Positions 18,701 to 26,100 of a DNA stretch of 64,000 nucleotides are shown here, in pieces (positions within the stretch are counted from its first letter, which is position 1; the number at the start of each line of letters is the position of its first letter). The stretch spans positions 124,001-188,000 of the forward strand of contig OZ244815.1 in NCBI GenBank assembly GCA_965220235.1, in the 5' to 3' direction. Origin of the DNA: Bin55 sp965220235 (lineage in GTDB: Bacteria > Pseudomonadota > Gammaproteobacteria > Pseudomonadales > Azotimanducaceae). The position numbers were made by a program, and so were the translations under genes. The notes below the pieces were generated by a model. The model was not told where the DNA came from and did no database searches. It saw only the letters and a list, made by a program, of their open reading frames with translations.

Positions 18701-19072
18701 ATTCGAGACCCAGACTTCAGTGCCATCCGGTTTGATTCCGATTCCGACTGGTTCAATACCAACACTGATTCGAGCCAGAATCTCGTACGACTCTGTATCA
18801 ATGACGTCAACTGTGTCCGATGGCGTATTGACGACGTAAACTCGATCCCCGTCCGGGTGGACGGCGATAGGTCGGGAGTGGGGACTCTCGAAATTGAGAT
18901 GTCCGGTCGTGCGCTCGACAATCTCTGACTCTCCAGGGGGCTCCGGATCATCTGTTGTAGGCACCCACGAACCACCGGTTCCACCGATGCAGCTCACCAG
19001 GATCAGAAAACATGAAAGAAATCCGACCGAGTGCGCACCTCGGCGCAGATATTTGATTGAGTTACGCGACAT
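15656..19072 (-). CDS. lipoprotein with YVTN beta-propeller, di-haem cytochrome c motifs and jelly-roll domain; C-terminus supplied by an IS end
   Basis: 1138 residues. The signal ends in a lipobox (LVSC, C28). Residues of about 50-470 form a YVTN/NHL-type beta-propeller with repeats such as 'RVYVVNTPSDTVDVIDTES'. Two haem c sites follow, C497-A-S-C-H501 and C652-G-N-C-H656, in a region resembling di-haem cytochrome c peroxidase-like domains. The last about 150 residues look like a carbohydrate-binding jelly roll ending in VWIDNVGMFYGKDC. It is probably an envelope redox or binding protein. The final 23 residues, from VDILPS, are encoded by the right end of the TnpB element, so the native C-terminus is lost or replaced. 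Confidence 0.8.
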   Translation of the reverse strand: MSRNSIKYLRRGAHSVGFLSCFLILVSCIGGTGGSWVPTTDDPEPPGESEIVERTTGHLNFESPHSRPIAVHPDGDRVYVVNTPSDTVDVIDTESYEILARISVGIEPVGIGIKPDGTEVWVSNHVSDSVSVIDSDSSNATYHQVLHTIQVFDEETKSTRFDEPVSIAFVDDEKAYVALSSTNEIAVIDVAEREVTERLTVTAQDPRAMVVRNDRLYVIPFESNNQTGVSGCLPQNMDTDPNCTFDADAHVVNAPDGNAQSLSLNYVLDIVRDSRFPDRDLYIFDTETDELVEIVDTLGTLLYGIAVDSDDNVFVAQAEARNDANGKAGTEQHGLRELENRAFLNQITKVDCSGDSCDTPEFIDLEPLPPDHPERDQALATPFAIQISEDDTTIVATAAASNKVFTMSTESSEVLDQLVVESIPRGLALISNDDVELQRAWVLNALANSVSVVDASDPENLSLLHTVQLEDPTDPILKQGRIAFNTADASSTGTFACASCHPDGHTDQLLWVLDTPLCDVGCDQIQPRLVQDIRGLRGTAPYHWDGIPGDPFGGINTSSIETYVEPNCDIDNEESCTLHLIDGSLKTTMCDQDDCTVNDDDKAGHLSTDDREAMSKYLLHVPYPPSVERPFDNTVTKLGLEGIRDFHFNEQCGNCHYLPHWTTTNMGGSGMDLPSWRGASDRWKNAPQNRFFFVDQVGGDTRGFPERFSFTQSQKMYQMILEGSVGAPGSFARQVTLNADTIDLDQTIDLLNALELADQEGAIVLEGQGILLTTEDDPVSIDLSFEGDKYQDRLDDLTEYSRDELLDLAQDDELLVTLTAKFGTGVDYDHPQPTIWPAGFPIRLIFPGDRPQEFPELYDETEMRMRGDYIFEGANLYVDGRKVDGTIRCETGELPDCEDQIVLIDLDELPSTGGLAIEDVHVVADHATMHLLQVQNPQGLFSNDFPFFVLTESNTARFTNLLGSDGTIDQQGRWRANATNGSVTFNGEAHFTINQSFDRQPWRVSLEHNVSVREGRPYSICYTAKSDAYRYIEVNVDTGPGGTRPYRGLMSTGIDPEVGGGVRNVGVSLNSEYRQFHHRFIANETDYLARLTFNLAQSEHDVWIDNVGMFYGKDCVDILPSLKEEDSYRAQAWHKADA

Positions 19073-19187
19073 GACGAATCACGCGTACATACTGGGTTTG
19101 AGGAGTTGAAGACTCCCCAGTCGCGGCCGTCTTTACCCTCTTAGAACCGAACTATGTTTATACCAAAATTACGCAAATTTCGCTAGG

Positions 19188-20030
19188 TTAGGGCATCCAG
19201 TCGTATATACGAGCCACATTGGCACCCATGAGGGCACTCCGGTCGGAACTGCTCAATAGGTCTGAGTTTAAGAACGCATCTACGCCCTGGGCATACGTCA
19301 GCAAATTAACGGCTCGTGTCCAGTCGGTACCCCAGAGACATCGATCGATCCCAAACGTATCAAAGATGCGTTTGAGGGGTTCCCAGATATCCGGATACGG
19401 GTACGGTTCACGCGACAAGGTGCAGGCGCCGGTGATCTTTATGGCCACGTTTTCATAGCCGGCTAGGGATAGAACTTTCGGTAGATCGCCGAATGGATCG
19501 TCTGGTGGGGGAGGCTCGAACGGTTGGCGCAGACCGAGGTGATCGAGAACGATTTGCGCGTCAGGATTGCGTTTCGCCAATCCGCCCAACAATGGCGCGT
19601 TACCCCAACATAACACATTGACAGGAATTCCGGCTTGACGTCCGGCTGCGAGGATGCGGTTGAGACCAGGATCGTCCGCTTCTACGGCAAAGGGGTCGGG
19701 GAGCATGATGCGAGCACCGACAGTACCTTCATGTTGAGCCCAAGCGACTACTTGTTCAACCACGTCTTCGGCTTGCGGGTCGAAGGGTTTGATCAGCCCG
19801 AACCGTGTGGGGTGTTTCGCGTGTACCTCTAGCGCATAGCTAGCGTCATAGCGGTACATGCTATAGGGAGATACCAGTAACGCACCGTCCACTCCGACTT
19901 CGTCCATCGCCGCAACCATCTGGTCACCCGTGGCTTCGTCTGGTCCATGTAGAAAACCGACCCATGGACGTTCGGGTCGATTGCGTTCATAAGCATGAAC
20001 CTGGGCGTCGATCACGGGCGCGTCGGACAT
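19188..20030 (-). CDS. amidohydrolase family protein (COG3618-like TIM-barrel hydrolase)
   Basis: About 280 residues. The N-terminus has the metal-binding D-x-H of the amidohydrolase_2 family in VIDAQVHAYE. Later blocks include a VDGALLVSPYSMY strand, an IVLDHLGLR strand with the conserved His, and a C-terminal CLWGTDWTR segment carrying the catalytic Asp. Relatives hydrolyse lactones or decarboxylate aromatic acids; the substrate here is unknown. The ATG at 20030 is preferred to one at 20063 because homologues start just before the D-x-H and AAGAG lies upstream. Confidence 0.82.
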   Translation of the reverse strand: MSDAPVIDAQVHAYERNRPERPWVGFLHGPDEATGDQMVAAMDEVGVDGALLVSPYSMYRYDASYALEVHAKHPTRFGLIKPFDPQAEDVVEQVVAWAQHEGTVGARIMLPDPFAVEADDPGLNRILAAGRQAGIPVNVLCWGNAPLLGGLAKRNPDAQIVLDHLGLRQPFEPPPPDDPFGDLPKVLSLAGYENVAIKITGACTLSREPYPYPDIWEPLKRIFDTFGIDRCLWGTDWTRAVNLLTYAQGVDAFLNSDLLSSSDRSALMGANVARIYDWMP

Positions 20031-20237
20031 AGGTTGCTCTTGTGAGTGTGGCGGGGGCACCAATTAAATACGGTGGGATTCGAACTCACCCTTGGTGACT
20101 TAGAGGGAATGAGCCGTTTATTTGAGAAGCGAAATTGGTTCGCAGTAATCAGATATCCTCTGCCGTGAATTGAAGGTTGAAAGGCTGGACCTATAACTTA
20201 ATCGTTTAGTTCTGACGATGTACGTCCAAGGCTCTCA

Positions 20238-21641
20238 TTAACGTCGCTCGAACATCGCGAGCGCCGCCGCTTCGTCCTCTACCGTGATGAAACTCTCGCG
20301 TTCGTCACCCATACCGACGAACGCGCCGTCGTCATCCAACCAGACGTAGCCGTTCCGCCCAGTATGCGCTTTCATTCCCATCTCGAATGTGTGATTCAAA
20401 CCAACCGGCGGCCCGCTACGACCAGCATAGCGAACTTCCATAGGAAGCACAGCCCATTGCCGACCGGTTAACGACCGCTCGAATCCGATTAGACGAATCG
20501 GATGAATTTCTTTCGGTTCTCGGGGGAGTTGGCACACATAAAAGGCTGCTTGCACGTCCGGAATCAGTGGTCCATTACCTGCAGCATCCAACGTTGATGT
20601 TCCTGTGCTTGAATGAATGGCGAGTTTCGCGCCACCGTCGACACACTCAATCACTTCGTCTGACTGGTAATGCATGCCGCGGTCCGCCACTAGCGCGTTC
20701 GCTGAGTCAGTAGCACCCTCCTTGGTTCGGAAGGTTGACCACGTAAATGAGCGAAGATCCTCGATTGAAAACTCGTTCTCGAACCAGAGACGATTCGGCG
20801 ATTTTCGTGGGTCTCCGTTAGGAGCATCCCCAATCGCGATATCCACTCGATAGCGTAGCGTGACGTTTCCATTACTCTCCGAGCTAGCTGATAAATGACC
20901 GATGCCTCGCGCGACGTTGTGCATGGTCACGAACCAAACGTCTTTCCAACGCTCGATAAAGGACGCGACGTCGGTTGAGATTGTCGAATCAGAACTCATC
21001 TGTTCGGTCTCCAGTGGTTGTGAGGGAACGTAGATGCCTTTGGAAGCCAGCGCGGCGCGAACTCGTTCAATACCTCGAGCGAGTCGAGACGCGACAGTGC
21101 CGGGTCGAAGATCGAGCAGGTGAGCGATTTCGTCGTAGCTAAGACCCTCGAAGTATCGCTTTAGTAATGGGTCTCTAAAACGGATGTCCGTGCGACAAAT
21201 TTCGTTGTAGACCGCATTCACGAGATCCGCGTCGGCACCATCTCCACGCGTGGTAGCGAGCGTGCGAGCATCCGTTGCGTATGCCTGTTCGCGACTTGTT
21301 CGACGACTGGACTCCCGAATAAGGTCTTTTGCGGTCGCTGAAATAACGGTGTGCCACCAACCCAGAGGGTTGTTAACACGTCCGCCAACCGGTTCCGCAC
21401 TCATTAACCGAATGATCGAAGCTTGAACGACATCTTCTGCCTCGTCTTCTGAGACGTAGCGTCGCGCTCGTTTTATCGCCCAGGTTCGGTGCTTCTGAAC
21501 GAATTTCGCAAGCGCTTCATCGTCTGCGGCGCTGTAATAGCGGGAGATCAGATCAGCGTCGTCGAGTTGCTCAGACAAGGTCAATTGAAAGTCAGCATCT
21601 ATTGGTTTGTCGCCGGTAGCGTGAGTTTTGTTCCCGGTCAT
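20238..21641 (-). CDS. ECF-type sigma factor with long C-terminal extension
   Basis: 467 residues, more than twice the usual ECF length. Region 2 (about 30-110) includes the ARRYVSEDEAEDVVQASIIRL core helix and the NPLGWWHTVISATAKDLIRE promoter-recognition part. Region 4 (about 150-195) contains EGLSYDEIAHLLDLRPGTVA and SRLARGIERVRA. From about residue 215 a 250-residue beta-rich domain without membrane segments follows. It contains conserved-looking tryptophans and an ending VWLDDDGAFVGMGDE. No anti-sigma gene is adjacent, so the extension may act as a built-in regulatory domain (inference). Confidence 0.8.
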   Translation of the reverse strand: MTGNKTHATGDKPIDADFQLTLSEQLDDADLISRYYSAADDEALAKFVQKHRTWAIKRARRYVSEDEAEDVVQASIIRLMSAEPVGGRVNNPLGWWHTVISATAKDLIRESSRRTSREQAYATDARTLATTRGDGADADLVNAVYNEICRTDIRFRDPLLKRYFEGLSYDEIAHLLDLRPGTVASRLARGIERVRAALASKGIYVPSQPLETEQMSSDSTISTDVASFIERWKDVWFVTMHNVARGIGHLSASSESNGNVTLRYRVDIAIGDAPNGDPRKSPNRLWFENEFSIEDLRSFTWSTFRTKEGATDSANALVADRGMHYQSDEVIECVDGGAKLAIHSSTGTSTLDAAGNGPLIPDVQAAFYVCQLPREPKEIHPIRLIGFERSLTGRQWAVLPMEVRYAGRSGPPVGLNHTFEMGMKAHTGRNGYVWLDDDGAFVGMGDERESFITVEDEAAALAMFERR

Positions 21642-21798
21642 TTTTGTTTTGGACCTAAAGCCACTTAGTCATTGACCATAAAGGAGTGGTATAGGTCAGC
21701 GAAAGTTGAAGAATCGCAAATAGTACGCTTTAATCACCCGATTTTTACGGAATTAGAAAATCTTAATAAAACAATAAGTTAAGTTTGTCATCTGTGAT

Positions 21799-21842
21799 AA
21801 ATGGCGGTAGAATTGCCATTTATACCGAATAAATGGCGGTAG
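21799..21842 (+). promoter_or_regulatory. overlapping inverted repeats at the start of the DUF4143 ATPase gene
   Basis: The heptamer AAATGGC occurs at 21799-21805 and 21831-21837, with its complement GCCATTT between them at 21815-21821. The second pair extends to a perfect 9-base inverted repeat GCCATTTAT-N5-ATAAATGGC (21815-21837) whose right arm includes the ATG at 21833. The longer unit AAATGGCGGTAG is also a direct repeat (21799-21810 and 21831-21842). The two hairpins are mutually exclusive, so this could be an operator, an RNA switch that hides the start codon, or a scar of gene acquisition. Confidence 0.6.
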
Positions 21843-22999
21843 CACCGTTGAATATCGAATATGTCTCGCGCATGCTCGACTTACGTTCTCGAGTGGCTGG
21901 AAAATCTCATTTTCTTTTCGGACCACGTCAAACAGGGAAATCGACATTGATTCGAAATTCCCTTCCTGATGCTGTCATATTTGATTTGAATGTAAGTAGC
22001 GACTTCCTTAACCTCAGTAGAGATCCATCGCTCATCGGTGACGCTGTCATGCCTGACACGAAAATCGTCGTGATCGATGAAATTCAAAAAGCACCAAACT
22101 TGCTTAACGAAGTGCACCATATCATCGAGTCGCAAGGTGTGCACTTTCTTTTGACGGGTTCTAGCGCGCGAAAACTTCGTCAAAAAGGCGTCAATTTACT
22201 CGGAGGTCGCGCACGAGTGCTCCGCTTCCATCCTCTCACATTACGAGAACTCGGTGACCAGTTTGATTTGGTCAGAGCGCTCTCATATGGCACGCTACCA
22301 TCTGTATACCTCTCGAGTTCGCCACGCAAGGAACTTGACGATTATGTGGACGTTTATCTTCGAGAGGAAATTAGGGCTGAGGGCGTAATTCGCAATCTCG
22401 AGTCGTTCAGTCGTGTTCTCGAAATCGCCGCGTTATGCAATGCCACGATTGTTAATTTCGAGAAGGTTGCAAGTGATGCCCAAGTCCCACGTTCAACCGT
22501 GCGGGAACATTTCGAAATTCTCAAGGACACATTGGTGCTTTTTGAACTACCGGCATGGAGGGAAGGGTTGCGACGTAAACCGAACACGCGCTCGAAGTAC
22601 TACTTTTTCGACCCCGGGATCGTTTCAGCTGTTTTGAGACGAAACGAATTACGGCGAGGTACGTCCGAATTCGGCTTTGCGTTTGAATCTTGGCTAATGC
22701 ATGAACTGAGCAGCTGGATCGATTACCAAGATGTCGAGCATCAATTGTCGCACTGGCGTTCACATTCGGGATATGAGGTTGATTTCCTAATCGGTGACAC
22801 CGTGGCGATCGAAGCGAAGGCGACATCGCATGTGAGCAATCAGGATTTGAGGAATCTGAAGGCAATCGAGGACGAGTATTCGTTCAAACATCGAATTTGC
22901 GTTTCCCTGGAAACTCGTCCGCGAATTCGCGATGGTATTGAAATACTGCCGTACCAAGTCTTTCTGAACAATCTTTGGGACGGAGCGTACGTCAAATAA
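21833..22999 (+). CDS. AAA-type ATPase with DUF4143 (COG1373 family)
   Basis: 388 residues. Walker A is FGPRQTGKST (residues 29-38), Walker B is KIVVIDEIQ, and the sensor 1 segment is LLTGSSARKLRQ. The second half contains a winged-helix-like region (ARVLEIAALCNATIVNFEKVA, split by residues not shown) and a PD-(D/E)XK-like core in the DUF4143 domain, with GYEVDFLIG and VAIEAKA. The family is widespread and often horizontally spread; its function is poorly known, and toxin-antitoxin or DNA-related roles have been proposed. The start codon lies within a palindrome, and no ribosome binding site is evident. Confidence 0.85.
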   Translation: MAVAPLNIEYVSRMLDLRSRVAGKSHFLFGPRQTGKSTLIRNSLPDAVIFDLNVSSDFLNLSRDPSLIGDAVMPDTKIVVIDEIQKAPNLLNEVHHIIESQGVHFLLTGSSARKLRQKGVNLLGGRARVLRFHPLTLRELGDQFDLVRALSYGTLPSVYLSSSPRKELDDYVDVYLREEIRAEGVIRNLESFSRVLEIAALCNATIVNFEKVASDAQVPRSTVREHFEILKDTLVLFELPAWREGLRRKPNTRSKYYFFDPGIVSAVLRRNELRRGTSEFGFAFESWLMHELSSWIDYQDVEHQLSHWRSHSGYEVDFLIGDTVAIEAKATSHVSNQDLRNLKAIEDEYSFKHRICVSLETRPRIRDGIEILPYQVFLNNLWDGAYVK

Positions 23000-23132
23000 G
23001 GTCCGTTGGAGATCAGAATTTCCAATAACCGATCGGCGCGATGAATTCACCGCGTCGATCGGTACAGGATCACTACCGTCGATGTCTTCCTTGGACTTTG
23101 CCTTAGATCGAGATTCAGAAGAAGAGTCGGCG

Positions 23133-26100
23133 TTATAAGTCCATACGAAACGAAAGTCCATACGTCAACTGATCTTGCTCGCCGATCCTTTCCGATCGCC
23201 CGAGGGTAAAGCGTGATGAGATCGAACCGTTCGTATATACGAGTTGCCTGAGCTGTGCGCCGATTTGCGACTGTTGCATCCCAGTACCGTACCTCGTGTG
23301 CTGAAGGAAAGGTGTAAGTAGGAGCCTCTCATCGACGACAGGGAAGCCGTAACCGATTTGGGCATCGAGGTGCATCTGCCTGTCGTTCACAGCTTGGTCA
23401 AAACTCCGTGGCGGTCGTGCACCGATGTCAAAACTTGCGAAGTTACTCCAGATCGCATCCCCTGCGTATGAACTAGTGCCCCATCTTGGTGAGACCGTAG
23501 CCGCAAAGCCGGTACCATCGTGCGACGGACTAACGGTTGCTGTCATGGTAACGCCGCTCTCCGAATATGCGTTTTGACCACGCGTTTCAAAGGTGCGTCC
23601 CATCACTTCAAACGAGTACGCACTCCTCGATACCTTTAACCCACCGATGAATTCCAGTCCAGAGCCGATATCGCCGTCGCCACCGTCAGCTCGAAGGTTG
23701 AGTTGTCCAAACGGGGTAAGCGTAGTGCTCGCAATCCAATTCAATGTGTAGGTTGTTTCGATACCCGTTCTTAGCCTGTGTGTGTCGGCACTGAGATCAG
23801 CGCCGCCGGATTCGCCGTTAGAAGTTGCGAGTCGCGATGCTGCCACGTCGCCACGTAAAGCGAGCTCGAACCGGGCGGAATTAGCCAATCTGTGATGTCC
23901 ACCAAAAACAGCTAATTGGCTTTTCAACACACTCGAAGCATCGTTTGAGCCAACAACTGTGGTACCCAATTCGCCACTACCCATGCCAATCGAGCCCCAG
24001 ATCGAACCACGGTCTGTCGGAGTGTAACGGAAGTAAGGCATCAGTTGATTAAGTTCGATGCTCATGTGTTGGGTTGCCGTACCGTAGCTGTAGTTAGACT
24101 CACCTCCATGCTGTGTGATTGTTAGACCAACTATCCAGTCATCCCTTATGTTCTTGTCGATGCCAAGGTAGACGTTCTCGATCGAGCCACCGTAGTTCTC
24201 GCCACTGTAGGATTGGCGGTCCATATTGCTCCAGATCGACCAAGGTGAGGATTTTTCGTCTGCACCGAGAGTGAACGAGAAACCTCGATCAAATGGAGAA
24301 AACGAATTTGGCGTGATATGGCTCGCGGTTCCTCCACCCCAATCGCCAGATAACGGCGCTAATGTGCCACCGACTCCACCGCTCGTAGCAGGTTCTGAAT
24401 GTGGATACGCACGGTGATTAAAGCTGTGTTCAGCCCACGCTTGGTCTGAGTCCAATGACTGTGCGTCTTGTGATAGATCCGAATTCCCACGGACCACACT
24501 GGTTCGAGTATCAATCGCAGAAGAGACACTGCCAAGCATGGCGCGACCAAATCCTGCAAGGGACTTCTCGGCGATTTCCATCAATCGTTCATCGCCGACG
24601 ATGATCTCAGTGGTCAATGCAGCGGTAGCGCCGTGTGGATCGCTTGCAGTAACGGTCAGAGCGACATTGCCTCTTGAGACGGGCGTAATTGTCGCGCCTG
24701 TCTCGGTCGTGATTGCTTGAACGACCCCGACCGCATCTAGCAAAGCAGTGTAGGTCAGCACGTCGTCTTCGTCAGTGAACCAATCACGAAAGACTAGATC
24801 GTACGGTTTGCCGCCAACCTGAAGTTGGATAGGAACGGCGGCTTCATTGACCGTAGGGCCGATGTTTTCAACCGAGACTTTGAACGATGCCTCAGTACGT
24901 GCACCATTCGTATCGACGGCATTCAGTGTGACGACGGTTTCGCCGACTTGCAATCCTTGAATCGTCAGTACGCCGTTTTCGAACGTCATATCGATGATCA
25001 AATCGTCGAGCGTGTGTGCTGTGACTTCGATTGACTCGCCGTCTGCGTCGTGAAATGCGTCGCTCAAGTCCAGGACTAGATCACTCACACGCGTCGTGCG
25101 TTGATCGGAGAGCGGCGTGACCAAAGATGGCGCGGCGTTCACGACGTTTACGAAGAACATCGTTTTCGCTGTGTAACCCGCATCGTTCGATACGGTCAGC
25201 TTGACGAACGTCTCGCCTTGTTTGAGCGCCGAGAGCGTCAGACGAGCACCGTTTACGCGGGCATCAAGAACCGACGTATCACGTATCACGGGTTGCAGGT
25301 TAAAGGTTGAGTTTCGCACGTCTGCGTCCGGTAAGAGATCACGAACGTCCAATGTCAACGGTGCGCTACGGTCAAAGGTTTGAGGTCCGAATACAAGTGC
25401 GTTGGCAGCTGGCGCTGTCACGGTGATGGTCTCAGTCACACTGGTCTCGGCATCTTCGGTATCCCGCGCGACGATGGTCATCATGGCGGTACCGGCCGAA
25501 CGTGCAAACGCAGTCAAGATGTTGCCGGTATCCAGAACGACTAGTAGCACACCGTCGTCGGAAGAACTTACGTCATACCCAGCGACTCGGTCATTCGGAT
25601 TTGGGTCGGTAAATAGCGTATCGAGTTCAAGTTCAAAGAACTCGGGCACTGGGATGGTGTTGTCAGCGGGTAGAGCTGCAGTAAGAGCCTCGCGATCCAA
25701 CACAGGGGGTTGGTTCTCGCCGTCGTTTTCGTTCGCGACCACGCGAATGGTCGTCGTTTCTGTTGCTGCGTTGCCTTCTGTATCCGTCGCGGAGATCGTA
25801 AGGTCTGAGGAGCCGATGGCACGGGCGATAAGGAATGTGGTTGTAGACTCTGGAGTTCCCGATACACGTAGTACGGTCGGGTTCGACGAGACGACTTGCA
25901 GTGTTAGATCGTCCCCCTCAGGCTCCGTGAAGAGACCGGTCAGGTTCAACTCATGGTAATTACGTTGCTGCATGGTGTTGTCGGGAGGCAGTGCAGCGGT
26001 TAATGCAGCTTGATCCAGTACTGGCGCTTGGTTGCCGGTACCGGGTTCCTCCACCACGGTTAATGTGATCTCAAGCGATGTCGTATTGCTAGCGGTATCG

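Noticed and set aside
20075..20105. tRNA-like T-arm: the minus strand reads GTTCGAATC with near-complementary flanks.
   Set aside because: One stem pair mismatches and no matching acceptor, D or anticodon arm exists upstream; at most a chance match or a tRNA relic.
25402..25959. A 185-codon plus-strand frame inside the giant autotransporter gene.
   Set aside because: Low-complexity Ser/Val-rich antisense reading of repetitive coding sequence; no homology signal.
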